Positions 43,392 to 51,895 of a stretch of DNA of 64,000 nucleotides are shown here, piece after piece. The translations under genes and the position numbers were made by a program. The notes under the pieces were generated by a model. The model was not told the origin of the DNA and searched no databases. It saw nothing but the letters and a program-made list of their open reading frames with translations. Where the stretch lies: contig JAEQMT010000059.1 in NCBI GenBank assembly GCA_016722945.1, positions 248,001 to 312,000 on the forward strand, written 5' to 3'. Origin of the DNA: Desulfofustis sp. PB-SRB1. Its GTDB lineage: Bacteria > Desulfobacterota > Desulfobulbia > Desulfobulbales > Desulfocapsaceae. Every line of letters starts with the position of its first letter. Positions within the stretch are counted from its first letter, which is position 1.

Positions 43392-44862
43392 CCGGCTGTC
43401 TGGTCACCGTCTTGTCCGCCGATATCCACTGCAGGCCGCCGTTCTCGTCCATGGCCACCTGCCAGGAATTTTCCGGTAGCAGCAGTATTTCCAGCTTTTC
43501 GGTAAGCTGCTCGGCCAGTTCCGACGACTCGATCAAGAGGCCGTTTTCGGTGTTAATTACCAGGGCCCGCGGATCAAAGTTCAAAGAACCAATGAAACAG
43601 ACGCGTCGATCCACCACGAAGACCTTGGCGTGCAGGGAAATGAACCCGGCGCGGTGTGGCGCGACATCGGCCCGGTCACGTATCAGTGGGTCCGGCTGGT
43701 AATTGAGTTCGTGCAGCTCAGCACCGGCCTCCAGGATCGGTGCGCGATACTTTTTGTAGTGGGAGTTGACGACGGTGTGGTTGGTGGACGCCATGGAATT
43801 GGTCAGAAACCGTATGCGGATGCCTTTGGCGTGAGCTGCTTCGATATCTTCGAAAAATGTACCCACCGGCAACAGATAGGGAGTTGAGAGCAGAAATTCA
43901 TCGGTGGCCGGATCGGTGAGATATGAGATCATATCCACCAGCCGGTACTCCCGACCATCAATGGGAACCGGGTCGTCCTGCAGAAAATGGGCCTCACCGG
44001 GAATCAGCGAGGCGCCAAGTTCGTCGTACCAAGCCGACCAGTCCGAGATCTTCTCGGTAAAGACGGCGATTTCCTCACTATAGGAGGCGAGTTTGGTGAG
44101 TATTTCCTGCTCTACCTCTTCCAGGGTGTTGTCGGGCAGCAGGCCAGTCCATTTGCTAAATGGGTAGGCCGCGTTGTGGTTCCAATAGTGGTCGAAGGCC
44201 ATGGAGGCCTCGCTGACCACGGCGCCCAGAGCCAGGACATCGATATCGAAGAAGTTGTATTTTTTACCGAGTCCGAAATACTGGTTGCCGATGTTGCGGC
44301 CGCCGGCAATCACCGCCAGATTGTCGACGATCATCAGCTTGTTGTGCATGCGCCGGTTTAACTCTTTGAAGCTGCCGAGCATTTCTAGCATCGATCCTAA
44401 TGTACTGTCTCGCGATGGGTTCGGATTGAACACCCGGATCTCCAGGTTGGGGTGGGTGTTCATGGCGACCAGGTCGCGGTTGCCGGCGGTGATCCCCATA
44501 TCGTCGGCGATAATCCGCACCCGGACTCCGCGGTCGGCGGCTTGCAGCGCCCGATGAAAAAGCAGGGTGCCGGCGGCGTCACCATCCCAGATAAAGATCT
44601 GGATATCAAGGGAACGCTCCGCCTTGTCGATCAGTGCGAGCCGGTCGAGCATCGCCTGACGGGCGTCGAGCAGCAGCCTGAAACCGGAACTCGTCTCACC
44701 ATGGTCCTCGATGAACTGTTGGGAGACCTCGGCTAAAGGGGTAGCGGCGGGCGGCGGCAGGGCCGGCTCATGGGCGGTTTCCGGGCGTGGCGGCAAGGTG
44801 GCGCAGCCGGAAAACCAGAATGCAAACAGGAGCCCTAGCAGGAGATGACGGTACTGACGCAT
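43369..44862 (-). CDS. Phospholipase-D family lipoprotein (ClsC-like cardiolipin synthase)
   Basis: The 497-residue product has a lipobox FWFSGC, then two HKD motifs: HNKLMIVD followed by GGRNIG, and HAKVFVVD followed by GSLNFDPR. This two-domain layout with an N-terminal lipid anchor is that of ClsC/YmdC-type phospholipase-D proteins. It probably forms cardiolipin or edits phospholipid headgroups. The start at 44862 follows GAGGTC and gives the signal; the frame to 44925 is longer without support. Its C-terminus runs into the 115-bp repeat, so the last seven codons may be altered. Confidence 0.85.
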   Translation of the reverse strand: MRQYRHLLLGLLFAFWFSGCATLPPRPETAHEPALPPPAATPLAEVSQQFIEDHGETSSGFRLLLDARQAMLDRLALIDKAERSLDIQIFIWDGDAAGTLLFHRALQAADRGVRVRIIADDMGITAGNRDLVAMNTHPNLEIRVFNPNPSRDSTLGSMLEMLGSFKELNRRMHNKLMIVDNLAVIAGGRNIGNQYFGLGKKYNFFDIDVLALGAVVSEASMAFDHYWNHNAAYPFSKWTGLLPDNTLEEVEQEILTKLASYSEEIAVFTEKISDWSAWYDELGASLIPGEAHFLQDDPVPIDGREYRLVDMISYLTDPATDEFLLSTPYLLPVGTFFEDIEAAHAKGIRIRFLTNSMASTNHTVVNSHYKKYRAPILEAGAELHELNYQPDPLIRDRADVAPHRAGFISLHAKVFVVDRRVCFIGSLNFDPRALVINTENGLLIESSELAEQLTEKLEILLLPENSWQVAMDENGGLQWISADKTVTRQPARCGQTG

Positions 44863-45068
44863 AGTGGCTGACCTCAAGAATTGATGGAGTTGAAGAACCT
44901 TCGCTCTACATGGTTGTGTGGTCACTTAGCTGCCGTTTCGTCAAAGCCAAACGGGGTGAGCTCGCTGAGATTGAGTTTCTCGATGCTGATAGAGATATTT
45001 AATGGAAGATGATGCGCCACAGCTTCTTGTCGTTGAAGTACCCTAAAGAAGTATTGTTTACCGTCTGA

Positions 45069-45530
45069 TTACTTTTCCCCCTGGCGGAGACGTATTTCGG
45101 CATAACTTCTCCAACTGCGGTGCACCACGGCATAAAGCAGGGCGGTGGACCACCCTAACAGGAGTACTCCATTGAGCGCCTCTATTCCGGTGAGCAGACG
45201 CCATTGGTCGGTGCTGAGGGTTATGTCGCCGTAACCAAGAGTTGTAAAGGTTATCGCCGAAAAATACGCCGCCGACTCAAGGCTGTCGATAGGTTCCACC
45301 TGAGTCAGGTACAGATAGGCGACAGCCCATATCAGGATCTGCAGGCAATGCAGGAGCATGAGTCCGAGAGCGGTCAGGATAACAGCTGGCAAGGCCTTCT
45401 CGGGAAAGAAATCACCGCCGTCATCGGCAAAGCGCCTGAACAGCAGGCGCAGTAGGGCAGTGGTGCCAACCCCTTGGATCAGTATGGTAATGACGATCAG
45501 AAGGGCACCGATAATAAGTTGCATTGCCAT
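45069..45530 (-). CDS. Two-helix potassium channel (Ion_trans_2)
   Basis: A membrane protein of 153 residues with an N-terminal helix, a second helix (ILIWAVAYLYL), the pore loop with selectivity filter TLGYGD and a final helix (ALNGVLLLGWSTALLYAVV). It has no cytosolic RCK or nucleotide domain. It should pass K+ across the inner membrane. The ATG at 45530 is chosen over a TTG two codons upstream; 45524 is also possible. It lies between the phospholipase and the LuxR regulator, all on the minus strand. Confidence 0.85.
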   Translation of the reverse strand: MAMQLIIGALLIVITILIQGVGTTALLRLLFRRFADDGGDFFPEKALPAVILTALGLMLLHCLQILIWAVAYLYLTQVEPIDSLESAAYFSAITFTTLGYGDITLSTDQWRLLTGIEALNGVLLLGWSTALLYAVVHRSWRSYAEIRLRQGEK

Positions 45531-45738
45531 GCGCAAAGACTCCCGAATAGTAATACGACATTCACTGCTGAAGGGCGGCAGGGTGATAGGGTCGCCCCAG
45601 TTTTTCTGTATGTCGTCATGGGGCGTTTCGTACCCCTTGCTCTCTACAGATGGCGGTTCCGAAACGACCTTGAACAGTAACGCTCTCTTTTCACCAAGTT
45701 ATCTTAAGACACGATGTCGACTGTTTACGACAACATCG

Positions 45739-48543
45739 TCAATGATCGACGATAATACCGATGTCGCGGGATTTCCGCACCGCCTCGAGACGGTTTTTGA
45801 CCCTGAGTTTTTTGTAGATATTTTGCAGATGTTTTTTGATGGTCACCGGTGCGACATAGAGCCTGGCGGCGATTTCATTGTTGCTTTGTCCGGTGGCGAG
45901 CAGCATGATAATTTCGATTTCACGGCGGGTAAGAGCTACTGAAGGAGATTTTTGCCTACCTTGTGGGGCCGCACCGGTATCCGCGGAGCTTTGATCTTTT
46001 TCGCCGTGCTCCCGCAAGCACGATTGCAGAACTCGTCGAGAATGGTGGTGTCCGGTTGCGCGGTGATACATGATGAGCAACTCGAGCATCGGCTTGCCGA
46101 GATCCAGGAAGGTCCTGATCCACCCGTGAGGTTCAGATATGGTTAATGCCGTTTCAAGTTGCTCAAACGCACGCGTACCATTGCCTTGTCGCATATATAC
46201 AAGAGAGAGCAGGCAGAGGATTTCGACGCGCAAACATTTACGATTGATCTCGGCCATCTTCCGATCCATCTTGACCAGGAGCTTTCGAGCCTCTTCAACA
46301 CTTTCACTTGTCGACTCAACGATTTTCAGCTTAATAAAGGTTATCTGAGGATTGTAGAAAAACCAGGTGGGGGGCAGCAAATCAAAATTCACGCCGACAC
46401 TCAACCGCAGAGCTTTTGCCGCATCTCCCTGGAGAAGTGCGAGTTCTACCCGAAACGCGTTCATGATGAGCGGCGCATAGTTGTGCTCAAGCTTCCATGC
46501 GCTGTCAAAATTTTGGTTGGCGAGACTCTCGGCTTTTTCCGGAGTGCCTTCCAGCACGTGTATGAAGCCTAAAAGGCAGCAGGCTTGAATGACGTAAAGA
46601 CTGTTTGTGTAAGCGCTCTTAACCAGCACACCTTTCAGGTACGCCTTGGCATTGGCCAGATCGTTGAGCATGTAATAGCTGCAACCGATGAAGTACTGGG
46701 AGATTCCGCTGGTGTGGGGAAAGTTGTGTTTTGCTGACAATCGCACGGATTTCAGGCCAACAGAAATGGTAGTGGAAAGGTCACAATCCAAGTAGCTCAG
46801 AATGGTGAGGTAGAACCAGCCCCGCGCTTCGATACTGAATGGCAGATGGCCTTTTTGCAGTTCATTTTCAAGGATGATACGGGGCTGGGCATTGCTGCCG
46901 CCCGATATTTGGTTCATAAATGCCGTCTCGGTGAGGGCCAGGATACGAAAGAACAATGCCTCCTCGGGCAGTGCAGCATACATTTCATCAACAGGTTTCC
47001 AGGCAGATGACGGCTGATTGGTGAGGGCGCATATGACATTATGAAGGATGGTTGTCTCCGCCAGGAGTATAGGATACGAATGAGACTCGGGAGAAAAAGC
47101 GGTAAGAAGGCGTTCAGCCATCGCACTGTAGCGGATCGCTAATTCCCTTTGCCCGCTTATCCAGGTAGTGACTGCCCGCAGCGTCACCAGCAGAGGGTGC
47201 TGTTCCAGTTCGTGCTCCGGAAGCTGTGACAAGAGATTGTTGAGGAGATAGTAGCGGGCCGTGTTCATCAGCGGGTGCCGGTGCCTCAGCACCAGTTTCG
47301 CGGCCAGATCAGTCCGGCCGGCTCGGCAGTAATGATGGAACGCTTCCTCGATATGGTCATTTTCTTCAAGCCAGCTACCCGCCATTTGATGCAGGGCGGT
47401 GATGTGGTTCGGCGCAAAACGTTTGTGAAGCTCTTTTTTGAGAAAGGAATGAAAAAGATGGTGATAGCGAAACCAGTATTTTTCATCATCTAACGCATAG
47501 ACAAATAAGTTTGTATCCACCAGATCCTGAATAAAACGGTCAGTGACCCGGCCTTTGCCGACGGAGCCATGCCGATCGAGGAGATGCTGGAACAGCGGCG
47601 CACAGAAACGATCTAGAATCGAAGTTTTCAACAGACTTTCGACCATTTCGGGATGTTGGCAAGACAGCACCTCGGCTATCAGATACTCGGCGATGTAGTC
47701 TGAACTTCCGGACAATGTAAGCAACTGTGTTACCGGGTTACTCCGCCCCCGCAGGTAGAGACAGGCCAGCCGCAAACCGGCCGGCCACCCTTCGGTTTTA
47801 TTCTCCAAAAGTGGCACCAACCTCTCAACATCGGCCAAATCCGGCATCTGGGACACTAAGGAAGTCACTTCCGGCACGGTGAATCGCAGTTCGGCGGTCC
47901 GCACTTCCGTTAGAAGCCCTCTGCCGCGCAGGCGAGCAAGTGGCAGCGGTGGATCGTATCGCGTCACAATCAGAAGATTACATGTCGAGAGCGGATTTTT
48001 CAGCAGCGCTTTGACGATCTCATGCACTCGATCCTGGGTGATATGGTGATAATCATCCAAAATGAGCACAAACGATGTATCCAATCGATTCAAATCGTTT
48101 ACCAGGTATCTGACACAGGTGGAGATGTCCGGCAATGCGGGGGCGTCAAGCAAAAGCTCAGTGCGCCAGCGAAAATCACTGAAACATTTTTTCGCGGCGG
48201 CAAGCAGGTATCTGAGGAACTGATATGGATCGTTATCGCCGGAATCCAGAGATACCCACGCGCAGGCGCGATCAGAGCTTGCCACGAAAAGACCAGCCAG
48301 GGTGCTTTTGCCATAGCCTGGCGGTGCCGATATCAATGTCAGCGGCCGGGTGCAGCCACGCGTGACGAGCCCCACCAGATGTTGACGATGTACCACGTCA
48401 GATGCGAGAAGGGGCGGGTTTAACTTGGTGTGCAACAGCTCATACCCACTCTTGCTGTCTTCCGTGGTTATGATGGAGACTGATTTGAAATCGTCAGCTT
48501 TGAGCGTGCGCAATGCCTTGCTGGCTGTATCCTGATTTCTCAT
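45739..48543 (-). CDS. MalT-like LuxR-family transcriptional activator
   Basis: The 934-residue signal-responsive ATPase regulator has Walker A APPGYGKST at residues 73-81, a STAND-type ATPase region (LILDDYHHI, then TRYDPPLPLARLRGRG), a long helical TPR-like sensor region (about 350-800) and a LuxR helix-turn-helix (LTRREIEIIMLLATGQ, then VAPVTIKKHLQNIYKKL). Proteins of this type bind an inducer plus ATP, oligomerise and activate transcription. MalT itself recognises GGGG-type sites, so the GGGGTATT boxes in this region are candidate targets. It stands among envelope and decarboxylase genes it may control. Confidence 0.9.
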   Translation of the reverse strand: MRNQDTASKALRTLKADDFKSVSIITTEDSKSGYELLHTKLNPPLLASDVVHRQHLVGLVTRGCTRPLTLISAPPGYGKSTLAGLFVASSDRACAWVSLDSGDNDPYQFLRYLLAAAKKCFSDFRWRTELLLDAPALPDISTCVRYLVNDLNRLDTSFVLILDDYHHITQDRVHEIVKALLKNPLSTCNLLIVTRYDPPLPLARLRGRGLLTEVRTAELRFTVPEVTSLVSQMPDLADVERLVPLLENKTEGWPAGLRLACLYLRGRSNPVTQLLTLSGSSDYIAEYLIAEVLSCQHPEMVESLLKTSILDRFCAPLFQHLLDRHGSVGKGRVTDRFIQDLVDTNLFVYALDDEKYWFRYHHLFHSFLKKELHKRFAPNHITALHQMAGSWLEENDHIEEAFHHYCRAGRTDLAAKLVLRHRHPLMNTARYYLLNNLLSQLPEHELEQHPLLVTLRAVTTWISGQRELAIRYSAMAERLLTAFSPESHSYPILLAETTILHNVICALTNQPSSAWKPVDEMYAALPEEALFFRILALTETAFMNQISGGSNAQPRIILENELQKGHLPFSIEARGWFYLTILSYLDCDLSTTISVGLKSVRLSAKHNFPHTSGISQYFIGCSYYMLNDLANAKAYLKGVLVKSAYTNSLYVIQACCLLGFIHVLEGTPEKAESLANQNFDSAWKLEHNYAPLIMNAFRVELALLQGDAAKALRLSVGVNFDLLPPTWFFYNPQITFIKLKIVESTSESVEEARKLLVKMDRKMAEINRKCLRVEILCLLSLVYMRQGNGTRAFEQLETALTISEPHGWIRTFLDLGKPMLELLIMYHRATGHHHSRRVLQSCLREHGEKDQSSADTGAAPQGRQKSPSVALTRREIEIIMLLATGQSNNEIAARLYVAPVTIKKHLQNIYKKLRVKNRLEAVRKSRDIGIIVDH

Positions 48544-48598
48544 TTGGCGAGTCTACATAAATGAGACGGCATCTCAGTTGCCGGGCGCTTATTCGAAT

Positions 48599-48737
48599 GG
48601 GAACCTTGAGAAATGGCCTTTTCTCCCACCCTCTGAGTTACTCAAGAAATTTTATCCCTGGAATTTCAGCCGGGCCCGCGCCAAAATTTTCCTTGCGCCT
48701 TGATGGTGAACGAAAATTCTCATTTTTCACGGCTCCC
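48599..48737 (+). repeat. Dispersed repeat family 1, copy 3
   Basis: A 139-bp copy: GGGAACCTTGAGAAATGGCC start, CTTGCGCCTTGATGGTGAAC block and TTTTTCACGGCTCCC end. It is in the same orientation as copy 1. A relic of an IS630 transposase begins directly at its right end. Confidence 0.8.
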
Positions 48738-48898
48738 TTGCATGATAAAGCTTTTGCCGACAAAGTCTTTGACTGACTCGATGCGGTCATTGCACAGATG
48801 GCACCTGGTATGTGGCGGCTGGAACAGTCGGCACCAGTGCTCCAATCACTGACCAGTTGGCAATGGATATCAGAGACATCTTGAATACGAGATTGCAT
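48738..48898 (+). pseudogene. Relic of an IS630-family transposase C-terminus
   Basis: The reading HDKAFADKVFD, stop, LDAVIAQMAPGMWRLEQ and SLTSWQWI aligns with the C-terminus of the transposase at 493-999 (REKEFANKLFD-C-LDAVIAQLALGLWRMEN, SLTGWKWI). An internal TGA replaces the TGC codon. It is followed by CATCTTGAATACGAGATT, matching the IS630 end. Only about 47 codons remain. Confidence 0.8.
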
Positions 48899-48964
48899 GA
48901 GTCGTCATGATGCACTTTTGTGACCCCTGATCAAATGGAGTTACAGGTTGCGCTATCATATCAG

Positions 48965-48992
48965 AAAAGGGGCCGGCTCCCTGCCGGACCGA
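48965..48992 (-). terminator. Possible terminator of the alpha/beta hydrolase gene
   Basis: Downstream of the hydrolase stop, the minus strand can form TCCGGC / GCCGG(C) around AGGGA, followed by CCCCTTTTCT. A moderately strong stem with a short T-run. Confidence 0.4.
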
Positions 48993-49010
48993 TGGTTTTA
49001 GAACGCCATC

Positions 49011-49715
49011 CTACCCGGCAATGCGTTCAAAGAGTTCTACCAGTTCCCCGGGTGCGGTAATCATCGCGTCATGGCCGACATCAAGGTTGATTGTGCGCCA
49101 GCCCCGGCGGGCCAGAAATTCCAGATCCCTCACGATCAACGTACTGCATTTGATATACGTCCTGGGTATCTTCAGTGCCGTCGGATGGTTGAAAGAAACG
49201 GGCCCGTCAAGAGTCTTCAACGGATGCGCGACAAACCGCCGCCAAGCCCAGTCGGCCAGTGGATGGCCGGCAAGTCCCCAATCCGCCAGATCATCTTTTT
49301 CACATGCAATGTAATAATTACCCGCCTTCTCCGCACGCGCGATAATTCTACGGCCCCGTTCAGTGGAGCCATACACATCTCTGATGCTTTTGCCATGATC
49401 AAGTAAAAGCGCGTCGACAAAAACCAGCTGTGAGATCCGCTTGTACATTTCATCCGCAACACACGGAATGATCGCCCCGGCATAGCTGTGGCCAACAAGA
49501 ATGACATCCGTCAAATCTTCGTAATACAATACGTTGACGACGTCCCGCACATGCGTATCCAGACTTATTTCCGGTGAGCTGAGATGGGATCTCTCGCCAA
49601 GACCCGTAAGGGTCGGCGTAAAGACACTATGTCCCCCGCTGTGCAGCCGCCGCCGGACATCACGCCAGCACCAGCCGCCATGTTTGAGCCCATGGATCAG
49701 GACAAAGGTTGCCAT
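49011..49715 (-). CDS. Alpha/beta hydrolase (esterase family)
   Basis: The 234-residue protein starts ATFVLIHGLKHGGWCW, an oxyanion-hole strand, has the nucleophile Ser77 in VGHSYAG and the catalytic His in VGHDAM near the end; the acid is probably in the loop after VFVDALLLD. It resembles small esterases of the salicylate-binding-protein/EstC type. Substrate unknown. The frame extends to 49799, but the start at 49715 gives the family N-terminus. It sits between two inverted copies of repeat family 1, and its surroundings suggest it was moved or trapped between repeats. Confidence 0.82.
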   Translation of the reverse strand: MATFVLIHGLKHGGWCWRDVRRRLHSGGHSVFTPTLTGLGERSHLSSPEISLDTHVRDVVNVLYYEDLTDVILVGHSYAGAIIPCVADEMYKRISQLVFVDALLLDHGKSIRDVYGSTERGRRIIARAEKAGNYYIACEKDDLADWGLAGHPLADWAWRRFVAHPLKTLDGPVSFNHPTALKIPRTYIKCSTLIVRDLEFLARRGWRTINLDVGHDAMITAPGELVELFERIAG

Positions 49716-49889
49716 CTGTTCTTGGAGATTGATTATGTGCAGCGGTAAAAACCGTGCGTAAACCGCGAAAAAGACAATGCAGGCCGGTTCCACCGGCACG
49801 CCGCACCGCTAATTTTTCTTTATTTTCACAGGTGAGTCAACCACTAAATATGTCCCGACGAAAAGTCACCAGTGCAGGGACAGACTTAC
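49716..49889. other. Upstream region of the hydrolase gene, nothing recognised
   Basis: 174 bp without a supported gene. It should hold the hydrolase promoter; none stood out. Confidence 0.35.
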
Positions 49890-50025
49890 GGGAACCCTGA
49901 AAAATGGCCTTTTCGTTCAAGGTCAAGGCGCGAGGAAAATTGTACCGCGGGCCGGACTGATATTGCCAGGATAATTTTTGGAGCAACGATGAGGGTGGGC
50001 GACCAGGCAATTTTGCAAGGTTCCC
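49890..50025 (-). repeat. Dispersed repeat family 1, copy 4, inverted
   Basis: A 136-bp copy. Read on the minus strand it starts GGGAACCTTGCAAAATTGCC and ends with the complement of GGGAACCCTGAAAAATGGCC. Its ends are the best preserved inverted repeats of the family. The centre has CTCATCGTTGCTCCAAAAAT and CTCGCGCCTTGACCTTGAAC. It faces copy 3 across the hydrolase gene. The following 137 bp to aspD hold no recognised gene. Confidence 0.8.
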
Positions 50026-50162
50026 TTTTGAATTGCCCGGTAAATGGTACTTGAAGGGGTAGTGGATAGTGGACGTTTTGACCTCGCGGGCGTGCCACAG
50101 GCTCGCCCAGAGGTCAAAACGCTCTCTTATCCGGAAAGGATAGTGTTCAGTCGCCCTCAGAG

Positions 50163-51752
50163 TTACAGCGAAGCCTGCCAGCGCTGGTAATATTCATCCA
50201 CCAGCTCTTTCATCCTTTTACCGATAGCGACATAATCCGCATCGTCCAAATTGGCCAGCGATGCCCTGACGGAACTTTTTGGACCGTCAAAGCCGCCTCC
50301 GGGCATCAGTACTACCTCTTCTTCATCGGCCAGTCGAAAAACAAAGTCCAGCGGATGGATGTTCTGATCGATCCAGTCCGCCAATTCCTGGCTGTAGGCG
50401 GCTGTCGCAACCTGGCGAATGTCGATCTCGGTGTAGTAGTGGGCCGCGTTGGGGTCCGGCGGCTGGGGAATGCCCAGTGCCTCATAGAGGCTGTTGTAGC
50501 GGCGGGTTACCAGCTCCTGGGCCGCCTTTTTGTAGCCGTTGTCAGTGTCCATCAGACAGAAGACCGACAGCAGTGACATGAGGACCTGCTGCGGAGTCGA
50601 CAGGCCGGCGGTGTGATTGAGCGCTACGGCCCGGCTGTCGGCGACGAGCCGGTCGATCATCTTCAGTTTTTCCGGCTCCAGGGTGATACTGTTGTAGCGT
50701 TGGGCCAGCTCATCCTTGTCCGCCTGAGAAAGCTCGGCGAGCATCCGGTCAAGCACATTGTCTTTGGCCAAGGCGATGATACCCAGGCGCCAGCCGGTAG
50801 CTCCGAAGTATTTCGACCAGGAATACACGCCGATGGTGTTTTCCGGCAACACCGAAAACAGGGAGACGAAACCTTGCGTAAATGTACCGTATACATCGTC
50901 GGTCAAGAGGATCAAATCGGGCCGCTTGGTTTTGACGATCTCCACCAGCCGGGCAAGGGTCTCGTCCTTGATCTTCACCGAAGGCGGATTGCTCGGGTTG
51001 GTGACGAAAAAGGCCTTGACCCGCGGATCCAGCAGCTTGTCGATTTCACTGTCAGGAATCTGCCAGGCCTCATCCTCGCTTGCCGCGATTTCTACCTCGA
51101 CGAAACGGTAATCGGTGAGTCGGGGGATCTCCAGATAGGGGGTGAAAATGGGCGTCCCGATGGCGATGGTATCGCCACTATGGAGGATTTTGTTTTCTTT
51201 CAGGGTCTGAAAGACATAGGTCATTGCCGCGGTGCCGCCCTCGGTGGCAAACAGATCAAATGGGGTGGTGAAGGGGCGTCCGGCGCCGAACTCCTGGCGG
51301 ATATAGGCTGCGGAGATGGTTTCGGCGTGCCGGAGCATGCGATCAGGTACCGGGTAATGGTTGCCGATGATCGCATCGCACCACTCCAACAGCAGATCCT
51401 GTGGGGCGATCTGGAGGTGTTGCTGCGCGTATGTCACCGCTTTATCGAGAAAATCCACGCCCGGAGTGGAGCGGTTTTTCTCCACAAACTGGGCAAAACG
51501 CGCCTCAAGACCATCGGGCTGGGTATAGCCGCCAAAATGATCCATGGTGGTAAAGGAGCGCTCGGCCTCGCTCAGGGCGAAGAGGCCGAGCTGGAAAAAT
51601 CCGTGCCGCGGCGTGGTGGTGACCCAGTTCGGATTACCCCGCCCGGCATCGAGCATCATCCGCTCGTGGTGGGTCTGAGCAAGTTCTATGAGTTTGTCTT
51701 TGACTTCAAATGGACTGAGCTGATCATATTTCATCAAATCTTTTTTATCCAT
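50163..51752 (-). CDS. aspD: Bifunctional aspartate aminotransferase / L-aspartate 4-decarboxylase
   Basis: The 529-residue PLP enzyme releases the beta-carboxyl of aspartate to give alanine and CO2, consuming a proton. It shows GRGNPNWV near the start, the fold-type I motif VTNPSNPP, LLTDDVYGTF and the Schiff-base lysine in YSWSKYFGATGWRLG near residue 313. The length (about 530) and the GRGNPN motif separate AspD from ordinary aspartate aminotransferases. The start at 51752 follows GGAG. It is the last gene of gad-aspT-aspD. With AspT it forms a known proton-motive aspartate/alanine cycle. Confidence 0.93.
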   Translation of the reverse strand: MDKKDLMKYDQLSPFEVKDKLIELAQTHHERMMLDAGRGNPNWVTTTPRHGFFQLGLFALSEAERSFTTMDHFGGYTQPDGLEARFAQFVEKNRSTPGVDFLDKAVTYAQQHLQIAPQDLLLEWCDAIIGNHYPVPDRMLRHAETISAAYIRQEFGAGRPFTTPFDLFATEGGTAAMTYVFQTLKENKILHSGDTIAIGTPIFTPYLEIPRLTDYRFVEVEIAASEDEAWQIPDSEIDKLLDPRVKAFFVTNPSNPPSVKIKDETLARLVEIVKTKRPDLILLTDDVYGTFTQGFVSLFSVLPENTIGVYSWSKYFGATGWRLGIIALAKDNVLDRMLAELSQADKDELAQRYNSITLEPEKLKMIDRLVADSRAVALNHTAGLSTPQQVLMSLLSVFCLMDTDNGYKKAAQELVTRRYNSLYEALGIPQPPDPNAAHYYTEIDIRQVATAAYSQELADWIDQNIHPLDFVFRLADEEEVVLMPGGGFDGPKSSVRASLANLDDADYVAIGKRMKELVDEYYQRWQASL

Positions 51753-51824
51753 GGATGATCTCCAAGAAGAAGGTGATATCAATCACGTTTCAGCCTGCGC
51801 CGATGATTCATTGGGGGCGATTCT

Positions 51825-51863
51825 TCACGGCGGCGTCGGGGCGCTTCCCCGGGGCCGCCGTGA
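51825..51863. other. Strong hairpin between aspT and aspD
   Basis: Arms TCACGGCGGC and GCCGCCGTGA are perfect complements, with a further C/G-rich inner stem. No T-run follows on the minus strand, so it is more likely an mRNA-processing or stability element than a terminator. Confidence 0.5.
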
Positions 51864-51895
51864 GTGGTCATGGTCGGTGATCGAATGGGTAGAAC

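Noticed and set aside
43175-43429. A minus-strand frame across the 115-bp repeat that might be a small protein
   Set aside because: Changes between the two repeat copies do not favour synonymous sites in any frame, so coding is unlikely.
45580-45660. CCCC/GGGG clusters upstream of the K+ channel gene, as a possible fourth regulatory box
   Set aside because: The order and spacing differ from the three clear boxes and the orientation is reversed; not counted.
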